Origin: Ilumatobacter fluminis
GTDB lineage: Bacteria; Actinomycetota; Acidimicrobiia; Acidimicrobiales; Ilumatobacteraceae
Length of the DNA: 64,000 nucleotides
Reading direction: 5' to 3'
NCBI RefSeq assembly: GCF_004364865.1
Contig: NZ_SOAU01000001.1
Coordinates: 2,202,001-2,266,000, forward strand
Part shown: piece by piece, positions 52,536 through 60,751 of the stretch
How positions within the stretch are numbered: the first letter of the stretch is position 1
How the letters are laid out: each line of letters opens with the position of its first letter
Position numbers and translations under genes: made by a program
The notes under the pieces: model-generated
What the model was told of the DNA's origin: nothing
The model's input: only the letters and a program-made list of their open reading frames with translations
The model's database searches: none

Positions 52536-53126
52536 GTGCGTGTGCTGCCGATCGTCCTCCTGACCGTGGTGTCGACGGCCGCCTGTACCGAGACGGGTCC
52601 GAGCGAGACGACCGACACCACCGAGCCTGCGATTGCCGTGCCCGCCGTGACCGAGCCGGCGATCCGCCTCACACCGTTCTGCCAGCAGATGATCGCGCTC
52701 GACGAGGCACTGCCCGCTGACCCGTCCGTCGACACCAGCGAGCAGGTGCTCGAGGCATACCGAGCCGCCCTCCCCGACGTGCCCGCCGAGATCGACGCCG
52801 AGTTCCGCGCCGTCATCGCCGCACTCGAGACCGGCACCGTCGCGACAGTGCCCGGTGCCACGATCGACACGATCTCGCCCGACGACCTCGGCGGCCCAGC
52901 GGAGACGCTGCCGCCCGACGCCACCGTGCCGCCCGCACCGCCGTCCGGATCGACCACTTTGCCGAGTGACGAGCAGCTCGTCGCCGAGGAGGGTTGGCTC
53001 CCCGACGAGGAGCCGGCGGCCCGGGTGAATGCCTACATCGACTTCGCATGCCGAGGCACGGCCAACAACCCCGGCCCGCCCGCCACCGAGCCGGGCGCCG
53101 TGGTGCCGACCTCCGACGGCGCCTGA
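52536..53126 (+). CDS. putative lipoprotein with a duplicated 3' end
   Basis: 196 residues from a GTG at 52536 (an alternative GTG is two codons later). A lipoprotein signal, VRVLPIVLLTVVSTAAC, then a Thr/Glu linker. The mature part has RLTPFCQQMIALDEALPADPSVDTSEQVLEAYRAALPDVPAEIDAEF, a helical segment with one Cys, and at the end ARVNAYIDFACRG with a second Cys. The family is unknown to me; such small exported proteins with two Cys are common in this group. The 3' 123 bp is repeated 163 bp further on. Confidence 0.65.
   Translation: MRVLPIVLLTVVSTAACTETGPSETTDTTEPAIAVPAVTEPAIRLTPFCQQMIALDEALPADPSVDTSEQVLEAYRAALPDVPAEIDAEFRAVIAALETGTVATVPGATIDTISPDDLGGPAETLPPDATVPPAPPSGSTTLPSDEQLVAEEGWLPDEEPAARVNAYIDFACRGTANNPGPPATEPGAVVPTSDGA
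52995..53117 (+). repeat. 123-bp direct repeat, copy A (3' end of lipoprotein gene)
   Basis: Identical, apart from one base by eye, to 53158-53280. It encodes WLPDEEPAARVNAYIDFACRG and the Pro-rich tail. The copies start 163 bp apart. Confidence 0.9.
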
Positions 53127-53155
53127 ACACACGAACCCGGCCTGGGCCGGGCTGG

Positions 53156-53328
53156 GCTGGCTCCCCGACGAGGAGCCGGCGGCCCGGGTGAATGCCTACA
53201 TCGACTTCGCATGCCGAGGCACGGCCAACAACCCCGGCCCGCCCGCCACCGAGCCGGGCGCCGTGGTGCCCACCTCCGACAGCGCCAGCTCGCACGACGC
53301 CCTGGTGCCGACGTCCGACGGCGCCTGA
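53156..53328 (+). pseudogene. duplicated 3' remnant of the lipoprotein gene
   Basis: Copy B of the 123-bp repeat (53158-53280) plus a second, shorter copy of the gene's tail (53303-53343 matches 53101-53141 with three differences). Its reading frame, shifted by one relative to the intact gene because 163 is not a multiple of three, still encodes LPDEEPAARVNAYIDFACRG and ends in VPTSDGA, the same ending as the gene. No start or signal peptide of its own, so it is most likely debris from a tandem duplication. Confidence 0.75.
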
Positions 53329-53400
53329 TCGCACGAACCCGGCGAAAACGGTCGCCACGATTCGGCACGCCGACCGGGTCCCGCACTACGTTCGGCGACC

Positions 53401-54951
53401 ATGTTCCCGGGGACCCACATCGCCACCCAGCCCGACAAGCCGGCCGTCATCATGGCCGACACCGGCTGGACCCAGACCTTCGCCGAGCTCGACGCTGCGG
53501 CGAACCGCCTGAGCAGGGTCTTCCGCAACGCGGGGTTCCAACCCGGCGACCACGTCGCCCTCTGCATGGAGAACCACCCTCGCTACCTCGAGGTGCTGTG
53601 GGGGTGTGAGTACGCCGGACTGATCTACACCGCTGCGTCGTCACGCCTCAACGACGAAGAGCTGGCCTACATCATCAACGACTGCGGCGCCCGCGGCTAC
53701 ATCACGTCGAAGTACAAGTCGGATCAGGCGGAGTCGCTGATCGACACCTGCCCGAACCTCGAACTGCGTCTCATGCTCGACGACACGATCGAGGGTTACG
53801 ACAGCTATGAGGCAACGGTCGAGGCCCAGTCGGCCGAGCCGCTCGAGGGCCGCGTCGCCGGTACCGACATGCTCTACTCGTCCGGCACGACCGGCCGCCC
53901 CAAGGGCGTCATGCCGGCACTCGACCAGCAGCCGATCGAGGAACGCGTCACCGGCGTCGCCGGCATGCTCAGCGTGCTGTTCGGGATGGACGCCTCGAAG
54001 ACCTACCTCTCCCCCGCCCCGCTGTACCACGCCGCTCCCCTCCGCTTCTGCATGTCGACCGTGGCGATCGGCGCCACCGTCGTCGTAATGAGCAAGTTCG
54101 ATGCCGAGGACTACCTCCGGTTGATCGAGAAGTTCGGCGTCACCCACAGCCAGGTCGTGCCGACGATGTTCGTGCGCATGCTCAAGCTGCCCGAGGAGAC
54201 CCGGGCGAAGTACGACGTCTCGTCGCTCGAGTGCGTGATCCACGCCGCGGCCCCGTGCCCGGTCCCGGTGAAGAAGCAGATGATCGACTGGTGGGGCCCG
54301 GTGCTGCACGAGTACTACGCCGGCACCGAGGGCAACGGCTTCTGTTACTGCAACAGCGAGATGTGGCTCGGGCACCAGGGCACCGTCGGCATGCCGATCA
54401 ACTGCGTCGTGCACATCGTTGGCGAGGACGGCGAGGAAGTCCCGGTCGGCGAGTCCGGCACCGTCTACTTCGAGGGCGGCGCCGAGTTCGAGTACCACAA
54501 CGACGCCGAGAAGACGGCCGGCTCGCGCCACCCGAAGGGATGGTCGACCCTCGGCGACGTCGGCTACCTCGACGAGGACAACTACCTCTACCTGACCGAC
54601 CGCAAGGCGTACATGATCATCTCGGGCGGCGTGAACATCTATCCGCAGGAGGCGGAGAACGTGCTCACCATGCACCCCGACGTCGTCGACGTCGCCGTGT
54701 TCGGTGTTCCCAACGACGACTTCGGCGAAGAGGTCAAGGCCGTCGTGCAGCCGAAGGAGATGCCCGCCGACGACGAGGCGGCTGCCGCCCTGTCGGCCTC
54801 GCTGATCAAGTACTGCCGCGAGCACCTCGCCGACGTGAAGTGCCCTCGCAGCGTCGACTTCCGCGAAGAACTCCCCCGCCACCCCACCGGCAAGCTCTAC
54901 AAGCGCCTCCTCAAAGACGAGTACTGGAAGGCCGCCGGCCGCGCCATCTGA
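53401..54951 (+). CDS. AMP-dependent acyl-CoA synthetase/ligase
   Basis: 516 residues. Adenylates a carboxylic acid and transfers it to CoA. The AMP-binding P-loop region is LYSSGTTGRPKGVM (about residue 159), the second motif YYAGTEGNGFCY, and the C-terminal hinge and lysine are GWSTLGDVGYLDEDNYLYLTDR and PRHPTGKLYKRLL. The opening MFPGTHIATQPDKPAVI resembles fatty-acid or steroid CoA ligases (FadD-like). Together with the nearby acyl-CoA dehydrogenase and enoyl-CoA hydratase it points to acyl-CoA catabolism, though these genes are not in one operon. Confidence 0.92.
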   Translation: MFPGTHIATQPDKPAVIMADTGWTQTFAELDAAANRLSRVFRNAGFQPGDHVALCMENHPRYLEVLWGCEYAGLIYTAASSRLNDEELAYIINDCGARGYITSKYKSDQAESLIDTCPNLELRLMLDDTIEGYDSYEATVEAQSAEPLEGRVAGTDMLYSSGTTGRPKGVMPALDQQPIEERVTGVAGMLSVLFGMDASKTYLSPAPLYHAAPLRFCMSTVAIGATVVVMSKFDAEDYLRLIEKFGVTHSQVVPTMFVRMLKLPEETRAKYDVSSLECVIHAAAPCPVPVKKQMIDWWGPVLHEYYAGTEGNGFCYCNSEMWLGHQGTVGMPINCVVHIVGEDGEEVPVGESGTVYFEGGAEFEYHNDAEKTAGSRHPKGWSTLGDVGYLDEDNYLYLTDRKAYMIISGGVNIYPQEAENVLTMHPDVVDVAVFGVPNDDFGEEVKAVVQPKEMPADDEAAAALSASLIKYCREHLADVKCPRSVDFREELPRHPTGKLYKRLLKDEYWKAAGRAI

Positions 54952-54998
54952 CGGCGGGTATTGGGTTCGCTGCTCGGGGTGGTCCTAGCCTCCTCGGG

Positions 54999-55745
54999 AT
55001 GCATCCGTATCTGGAGTGGCCGGGGCCGCTGGCGTTCGCTCATCGGGGTGGGGCGAGTGACAATCCGGAGAACACGCTGCCGGCGTTCCGGCACGCGGTC
55101 GAACTCGGGTACACCTATCTCGAGACCGATGTGCACTCGACCTCGGACGGTGTGCTCGTGGCGTTCCACGACAACGACCTGAGCCGCACCTGCGGCCGAG
55201 AAGGGCGGATCGACGAGCTCCCGTGGAGCGAGGTGCAGCAGGCCCGAGTCGACGGCACCGAACCGATCCCCCTGTTCGAGGATCTCATGGAGGAGTTCCC
55301 GAACGCCCGGGTGAACATCGACTGCAAGGCCGACTCCGGCGTCGACGGGCTGATCGCTTCGTTGAAGCGTCTCGACTGTCTCGACCGGGTCTGTGTCGGC
55401 GGCTTCGACGACCGTCGTCTTCGCCGCATCCGTAGGGCGCTCGGCCCCGGCCTGTGTACCAGCTTCGGCCCGGCCCAGGTGACGGCGCTGGTCACGGGCG
55501 CCACCGTGCCGTGGGGCGGCGAGTGCGCACAGGTGCCGGTGAAGCAGGGGCCCGTCGCGATCGTGACGAAGCGGACCGTCGAGCGGGCCCACCGTCGCGG
55601 CTTGCAGGTGCACGTCTGGACGATCGACGACCCCGACGAGATGAACCGTCTGCTCGACCTCGGCGTCGACGGGCTGATGACCGACCGCCCCGCCGTCCTC
55701 AAGCAGGTGCTGACCGATCGCGGCCAGTGGGTCGACCCCGCCTGA
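54999..55745 (+). CDS. glycerophosphodiester phosphodiesterase
   Basis: 248 residues from MHPYLEWPGPLAFAHRGG. The GDPD TIM-barrel signature is clear: AHRGGASDNPENTLPAFRHAVELG (first catalytic His, Glu and Asn), then LETDVHSTSDGVLVAFHDNDLSRTC (Glu, Asp and the second His). The end VHVWTIDDPDEMNRLLDLGVDGLMTDRP is the typical C-terminal block. It splits glycerophosphodiesters to glycerol-3-phosphate. Starts 47 bp after the acyl-CoA synthetase; its last 47 bp overlap the 3' end of a convergent membrane-protein gene. Confidence 0.93.
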   Translation: MHPYLEWPGPLAFAHRGGASDNPENTLPAFRHAVELGYTYLETDVHSTSDGVLVAFHDNDLSRTCGREGRIDELPWSEVQQARVDGTEPIPLFEDLMEEFPNARVNIDCKADSGVDGLIASLKRLDCLDRVCVGGFDDRRLRRIRRALGPGLCTSFGPAQVTALVTGATVPWGGECAQVPVKQGPVAIVTKRTVERAHRRGLQVHVWTIDDPDEMNRLLDLGVDGLMTDRPAVLKQVLTDRGQWVDPA

Positions 55746-56181
55746 GATCTCGGCGGACGCCGGCGGCGTCGATGCCGGCGCCGGCCAGCATCGTCAGCGC
55801 TCCGACGAGGGTGACCCAGGCTCCCCACCGCACCCGGAACAGGCCGACCTCAGGTGCACTGAGCACCGCGGCCGCCGTCGCACCGACGTAGAGCGCGACC
55901 ACGGTCGCGACCGCGACCGCTCCCCAACCGGCCCACCGGTCCTGCCAGCCGCGCCACGGCCACTGGGCGACGACACACATCACGAGTCCGAGCGGTGCCA
56001 GCGGCCAGATCGTCAGGGCCAGTCCGACCAGCCCGTCGGGTGAGAAGCCGAGCCGTTCGACGATGTCGAGCAGTTCGTAGCTCGACCGATCGACCGCCCC
56101 GGAGGCGAGCCAGGGCAGGAACGTCCCCACCATCGCAACGACGGCGCCGACTGCCGCCGCCGCCCGCCCGGCGAGCCGCAC
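55699..56181 (-). CDS. four-helix integral membrane protein, unknown function
   Basis: 160 residues from a GTG at 56181, directly after the protease stop (TGA then GTG). Four strongly hydrophobic segments (AGRAAAAVGAVVAMVGTFLPWLASG, VGLALTIWPLAPLGLVMCVVAQW, WGAVAVATVVALYVGATAAAVLSA, WGAWVTLVGALTMLAGAGIDAAG). The first helix with FLPWLASG is seen in several actinobacterial small membrane proteins. Presumably translated from the same mRNA as the protease. Its 3' end overlaps the GDPD gene by 47 bp on the opposite strand. Confidence 0.65.
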   Translation of the reverse strand: MRLAGRAAAAVGAVVAMVGTFLPWLASGAVDRSSYELLDIVERLGFSPDGLVGLALTIWPLAPLGLVMCVVAQWPWRGWQDRWAGWGAVAVATVVALYVGATAAAVLSAPEVGLFRVRWGAWVTLVGALTMLAGAGIDAAGVRRDLRRGRPTGRDRSAPA

Positions 56182-56667
56182 TCAGTCGACCTCTTGCAGG
56201 TTCCGCTTCCGTGTCGCGCGTGAGGGCCGCGGCCCGATGTACGAGCGTCCCGGATCGACGAGGATCGAGCCGCGCAGTGCCTCGCGTCCGACGAGCATGC
56301 GGAAGCCCATCTCGTCACGGTTCGTGAGCGTCAGGTCGGCGGTGAGATCGAGGTCGAGCACACGGATCTTCGTCCGCACCACGTACCGCTCCTCCTCGTG
56401 ACCGGTCGAACTGCGGATCGTGCGCCGGTCGACGACGGGCAACTCGACGTCGACGGCGTCGAGGTCGGACATCTGCCACGGGTGGAGCTGGAACCGCACC
56501 CACTCGGCGCCGTCGCGTTCGAACGGCTCGATGTCCCACGCATGGATGGCCGACGATCGGGCGCCGGTGTCGAGTTTGGCCTTCACCCAACTCACGTCGA
56601 GATCGGGCAGTCCGATCCACTCTCGCCATCCCGCGACGGCCAACTGTGCTGACGACTCGCTCATCAC
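56182..56667 (-). CDS. RimB-like retropepsin-fold zinc/aspartyl protease
   Basis: 161 residues, of the PF05618 (ATP-dependent zinc protease / RimB) type. The active-site turn is AKLDTGARSSAIHA (D-T-G-A), as in retropepsin-like proteases, then IRSSTGHEEERYVV and the ending LVGREALRGSILVDPGRSYIG. RimB-like proteins are encoded next to RimK ATP-grasp ligases and are thought to trim the amino-acid tails RimK adds. The gene is divergent from a RimK-family gene with only 24 bp between their starts, which supports that pairing. Confidence 0.85.
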   Translation of the reverse strand: MMSESSAQLAVAGWREWIGLPDLDVSWVKAKLDTGARSSAIHAWDIEPFERDGAEWVRFQLHPWQMSDLDAVDVELPVVDRRTIRSSTGHEEERYVVRTKIRVLDLDLTADLTLTNRDEMGFRMLVGREALRGSILVDPGRSYIGPRPSRATRKRNLQEVD

Positions 56668-56691
56668 CCGCTAGCTTGCCAATTCTCGGCT

Positions 56692-57915
56692 ATGAAACTC
56701 GCCATCCTGTCCCGCGCCCCCAAGTCGTACAGCACACAGCGCCTCCGCACGGCCGCACTCGACCGCGGTCATCAGGTCAAGGTGCTCAACACGTTGCGAT
56801 TCGGCATCGACCTGTCCGAAGACGAACCCGATCTCCAGTTCCGCGGCAAACCACTGTCGGACTACGACGCGATCCTGCCCCGGATCGGCAACTCGATCAC
56901 GTACTTCGGTACGGCGGTCGTGCGCCAGTTCGAGCAGATGGACGTCTACACCCCGAATACGGCGAACGGCATCGCGAACTCGCGCGACAAGTTGCGGGCG
57001 ATCCAGATCCTCAGCCGCCACAACATCGGCATGCCGGCCACCACGTTCGTCCGCGACCGTGCCGACGTGATCCCGGCGATCGAACGCGTCGGTGGCGCCC
57101 CGGTCGTCATCAAGTTGCTCGAGGGCACGCAGGGCATCGGCGTGATCCTCGCCCCCGACAACAAGGTGGCCGAGGCGATCATCGAGACGATGCAGAGCAC
57201 GAAGCAGAACGTGCTGATCCAGGCCTTCGTCAAGGAGAGCAAGGGCCGCGACATCCGCGCCCTCGTCGTCGGCGACCGGGTCGTCGCGGCGATGCGGCGC
57301 GTCGCCCAAGGCGACGAGTTCCGCTCGAACGTGCACCGTGGCGGCTCGGTCGAGCCGGTCGAGCTCGACCCCGAGTACGAACAGACCGCCGTCCGCTCGG
57401 CCCAGATCATGGGTTTGCGCGTTGCCGGCGTCGACATGCTCGAGGGCAAGGACGGCCCGATGGTGATGGAGGTCAACTCCTCCCCCGGCCTCGAAGGCAT
57501 CGAGACGGCGACCAAGCTCGACGTCGCCGGTGCGATCATCGACTACATCGACAACCAGGTCGCGTTCCCCGACATCGACGTCCGCCAGCGCCTGACCGTC
57601 TCGACCGGCTACGGGGTCGCCGAACTGGTCGTGCACGAGAGCGCCGACCTGGTCGGCACCACGCTCGGTGAGTCGGGCCTCGGCGACCGCGACATCACGG
57701 TCCTCACGCTGCACCGTGGCCACACCGTCATCCCGAACCCGCGTCGTGGACGCGAGCTCGAGGCGGGCGATCGCCTGCTGTGCTTCGGCAAGCTCGAGGA
57801 GATGCGATCGATGATCCCCGAGCGCCGCAAGCGTCGGGCACGGGTCAAGAAGCTGCCGAAGGTGCCGATCCACGACGAGCGGCCCGACGACGAGCTCGAC
57901 GCCCCGACCTCGTAG
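56692..57915 (+). CDS. RimK-family ATP-grasp ligase with C-terminal RCK_C/TrkA-C domain
   Basis: 407 residues. RimK-type ATP-grasp: MKLAILSRAPKSYSTQRL opening, PRIGNSITYFGTAVVRQFEQMDV, then VIKLLEGTQGIGVILAP and VMEVNSSPGLEGIE (nucleotide-binding core), total about 300 residues. A further domain (about 305-385; VAELVVHESADLVGTTLGES, DRDITVLTLHRGHTVIPNPRRGRELEAGDRLLCFG) has the pattern of the RCK_C/TrkA-C regulatory domain found in K+ transport proteins that binds ligands such as cyclic di-AMP. The final 22 residues are basic then acidic (RRKRRARVKKLPK). Divergent, 24 bp from the RimB-like gene. Confidence 0.88.
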   Translation: MKLAILSRAPKSYSTQRLRTAALDRGHQVKVLNTLRFGIDLSEDEPDLQFRGKPLSDYDAILPRIGNSITYFGTAVVRQFEQMDVYTPNTANGIANSRDKLRAIQILSRHNIGMPATTFVRDRADVIPAIERVGGAPVVIKLLEGTQGIGVILAPDNKVAEAIIETMQSTKQNVLIQAFVKESKGRDIRALVVGDRVVAAMRRVAQGDEFRSNVHRGGSVEPVELDPEYEQTAVRSAQIMGLRVAGVDMLEGKDGPMVMEVNSSPGLEGIETATKLDVAGAIIDYIDNQVAFPDIDVRQRLTVSTGYGVAELVVHESADLVGTTLGESGLGDRDITVLTLHRGHTVIPNPRRGRELEAGDRLLCFGKLEEMRSMIPERRKRRARVKKLPKVPIHDERPDDELDAPTS

Positions 57916-57941
57916 CCCGGTCACCGCTAGGTTCGGGCGGC

Positions 57942-59507
57942 ATGAACCCGCTCCCCCAGTCGTCCGTCCGCGGAAGCCGCCACCTCGTCGCATCCGCCGA
58001 CCAGCTCGCCAGCCGAGCGGGCGATGCGATCTTCGGTGCGGGTGGCAACGCCGTCGATGCGGCGATCGCCACCAACGCCGCGATCGCCGTGACCGGACCG
58101 CACCTGTGCGGCATGGGCGGCGACCTGTTCGCGTTGGTGCACACCGGCGGCGACGTCGTCGCGCTCAACAGCAGCGGACGTGCCGGCTCGGGTGCCGACC
58201 CGGACGCCGTGCGCGCCGACGGCCACGCCGTCATGCCGTTCCACCACGACATCCGGTCGGTCACCGTGCCCGGGTGCGTCGACGGCTGGGTGGCGTTGCA
58301 CGAACGGTTCGGTTCGCTCCCGCTCGCCGACGTGCTGGCGCCGGCGATCGACCTGGCCGAGAACGGGTTCCCGGCCAGTCCGCTCCTGGTCGGTTCCACG
58401 GCTCGCCTCGACCAGGCAGGCCGAGAGCAACTGCACGAACTGGCGGCGCAAGCGACACGCACCGGCGCGCCGGTTCGCCGACCCGGCGCCGCTCGTGCAC
58501 TCCGCGCCATCGTGGAACACGGGCGCGACGGCTTCTACGGCGGCGAGTTCGGCGATGGCCTGTTCGCGCTCGGGAACGGCTGGTACTCCCCCGACGATCT
58601 CGCGTCGTCGAGCGCCGACTGGGTCGATCCGCTGACCGCATCGATGTTCGGCGTCGACGTGCACACCATCGGACCCAACTCGCAGGGCTACCTCACCCTG
58701 GCCGGCGGCGTCGCTGCCGAGCCGCTCGATCTGCCCGATCCCGACGACGAGCGATGGGCGCACCTGCTGATCGAGGCGGCCAAGCTCGCCGGCTACGACC
58801 GCACGCAGGTGCTGCACGAGCACGCCGACGGCGATGCCCTCGTGGAGGCCGTGCGACAACGGCGGCATCTGCTCGACACCGAGCGAGCCAGCACCTATCA
58901 CGCACCGGCGTCGGCCGGCGACACGACCTACCTGTGCACCGCCGAAGCCGACGGCCTCGCGGTGTCGCTCATCCAATCGAACGCGTCCGGCTTCGGTTGT
59001 TGGCTCGCCGAGCCGAACACCGGCATCAACCTCCACAACCGAGGCCTCGGCTTCTCGCTCGAGGCCGGACACCCCGCCGAACTCGGCCCCGGCCGCCGCC
59101 CGCCGCATACCCTGTCGCCCGCGCTCGCGACCCGCGGTGGCGAGTTGGTCTCGGTGTTCGGCACGATGGGTGGCGACGCCCAACCGCAGATCCTGCTCCA
59201 GGTCGCCGCTCGCCTGTTCCTCCACGGTCAGTCGCCGGCCGAGGCCATCAACTCCGCCCGCTGGGCGTTGGCCGGGCCCGAGACCGGGTTCGACACCTGG
59301 AGCGACCTCGATCACCAACGCGTCGAGGTCGAGGGACACGCCCCCGACGGTTGGGAACCCGGCCTCGTCGCCCGCGGTCACCGCGTCGACCGGCTCCCCG
59401 AGTACGACTCCGGTTTCGGCCACGCCCACGCCATCGTCCGTGACGATCACGGCCTGTCGGGCGCCGCAGACCCCCGGTGTCGCATCGGCGCCGCCATCGG
59501 CCGATAG
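57942..59507 (+). CDS. gamma-glutamyltransferase family protein
   Basis: 521 residues from MNPLPQSS. The N-terminal GGT pattern is HLVASADQLASRAGDAIFGAGGNAVDAAIATN, then GMGGDLFALVHTGGDVVALNSSGRA. The self-processing threonine is T328 in AGDTTYLCTAEADGLAVSLIQSN, and RPPHTLSPALATRGGELVSVFGTMGGDAQPQ is the small-subunit signature. No signal peptide, so a cytoplasmic type (glutathione or polyglutamyl turnover, or a related amidohydrolase). Starts 27 bp after the RimK-RCK gene on the same strand. RimK adds Glu residues to targets, so proximity is suggestive but not proof. Confidence 0.88.
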   Translation: MNPLPQSSVRGSRHLVASADQLASRAGDAIFGAGGNAVDAAIATNAAIAVTGPHLCGMGGDLFALVHTGGDVVALNSSGRAGSGADPDAVRADGHAVMPFHHDIRSVTVPGCVDGWVALHERFGSLPLADVLAPAIDLAENGFPASPLLVGSTARLDQAGREQLHELAAQATRTGAPVRRPGAARALRAIVEHGRDGFYGGEFGDGLFALGNGWYSPDDLASSSADWVDPLTASMFGVDVHTIGPNSQGYLTLAGGVAAEPLDLPDPDDERWAHLLIEAAKLAGYDRTQVLHEHADGDALVEAVRQRRHLLDTERASTYHAPASAGDTTYLCTAEADGLAVSLIQSNASGFGCWLAEPNTGINLHNRGLGFSLEAGHPAELGPGRRPPHTLSPALATRGGELVSVFGTMGGDAQPQILLQVAARLFLHGQSPAEAINSARWALAGPETGFDTWSDLDHQRVEVEGHAPDGWEPGLVARGHRVDRLPEYDSGFGHAHAIVRDDHGLSGAADPRCRIGAAIGR

Positions 59508-59524
59508 ACGGCCCCCAGCCGGGA

Positions 59525-60694
59525 TCAGCTCAGGAGCGGGACGACTTCCTGCTTGAAGCGGGTCATCTGCTCGTTGGCCTTGGCGTAGCTGTCGCCGAGC
59601 AGGTGCGGGAAGATCGTCAGGTTCTCCACGCCGAGCAGGTCGCGGTAGAACTGCACGCCTTCGGCGACGTGTTCGGGGGTGCCGAGCAGGATCGTCTTGT
59701 TCTCGAGTGACTCGTCGAGCGTCGGGATGAGGCCCGGCTGGGCGGGTTTGCCGTCGTCGCCCATGTAGCCACGACTCCACCCGTACGGTCCGAGGAACTT
59801 CCAGAACTCGTCGTGACCCGGCCGTGCCGACTCGACCGCAGCCTCGTAGCTGTCCTCGATGCGGACGGCGATCACCAGCATCCGCTTCTCGCTCGGGGCG
59901 AGCGTGGTGCCGTGTGACTGCTCGTACGTCTCGCCGTACTTGTCCCAGAAGCGCTTGATGAACGAGTAGTGCTGGTTCCAGAACACGGCACCGTGGCCGA
60001 CGACCGGCACGTAGTCGAGCGTCGGCGGGCTGGTGACCGCCTGCCAGATCTCGTACGGGTACAGGGGCCGCGGCACCAGCGTGAGTTCCTGGACGGTCGA
60101 CCCACGGTCGGGGATGCCCGGCACCGGGATGTCGAAGTGGTCGCCGTGGAACGAGAACGATTCGTTGGCGAGCGCTCGACGGACGATCTCCATCGACTCC
60201 TCGAACACCTCACGGTTGAGGACGTCGGCAGCCTTCTGGTCGGGGTTGTCGAGCGAGCCGATCGACACACCCTTGTCGTTGAGGTGCAGCACCTCGCGGG
60301 GCACGGTGCCGCGTCCCACCCCGAGGATGCCGCGACCGCCCGACAGGTTGTGCAGCGTGGCGAAGTCTTCGGCGAGGCGCAGCGGGTTCCACTGGGGCAC
60401 GACGTTGAACATCGCTCCCATGCGGATCTGCTTGGTGCGAGCGGCGATCCACGTCGAGATCTGCAGCCCGTTCGGGATCACTTCGTATCCCTCGTACTGG
60501 AAGTGGTGCTCGGTGGTCCAGAACGAGTCGAAGCCGAGTTCGTCGGCGACCACGGCCGAGTCGATGTAGTCGAGCGTCGCCTTCCAGCACTCCTCGTTGG
60601 AGAAGCGGCGGTCCATCGGGTCGGGCGGTCCGGCACCGGCGTCTGACATCTCGACACCACCGAAGAAGAACGCACCCAGCTTGAGATCGGCCAT
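59525..60694 (-). CDS. LLM-class flavin-dependent oxidoreductase
   Basis: 389 residues from MADLKLGAFFFGGVEM. Bacterial luciferase-like pattern: DELGFDSFWTTEHHFQYEGYEVIPNGLQ, IRMGAMFNVVPQWNPLRLAEDFATLHNLSGGRGILGVGRG (pieces), then LLGTPEHVAEGVQFYRDLLGVENLTIFPHLLG. It should be a monooxygenase or dehydrogenase using reduced FMN or F420. The substrate is unknown; position beside the amidohydrolase and creatininase genes suggests it may oxidise the same class of compound, e.g. a nitrogen heterocycle. Confidence 0.88.
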   Translation of the reverse strand: MADLKLGAFFFGGVEMSDAGAGPPDPMDRRFSNEECWKATLDYIDSAVVADELGFDSFWTTEHHFQYEGYEVIPNGLQISTWIAARTKQIRMGAMFNVVPQWNPLRLAEDFATLHNLSGGRGILGVGRGTVPREVLHLNDKGVSIGSLDNPDQKAADVLNREVFEESMEIVRRALANESFSFHGDHFDIPVPGIPDRGSTVQELTLVPRPLYPYEIWQAVTSPPTLDYVPVVGHGAVFWNQHYSFIKRFWDKYGETYEQSHGTTLAPSEKRMLVIAVRIEDSYEAAVESARPGHDEFWKFLGPYGWSRGYMGDDGKPAQPGLIPTLDESLENKTILLGTPEHVAEGVQFYRDLLGVENLTIFPHLLGDSYAKANEQMTRFKQEVVPLLS

Positions 60695-60751
60695 GTCCGT
60701 ATCGTCGCAGGTCGGGCCTCCGATGCGGAAACGGCGACGGTGAACGGAGTG

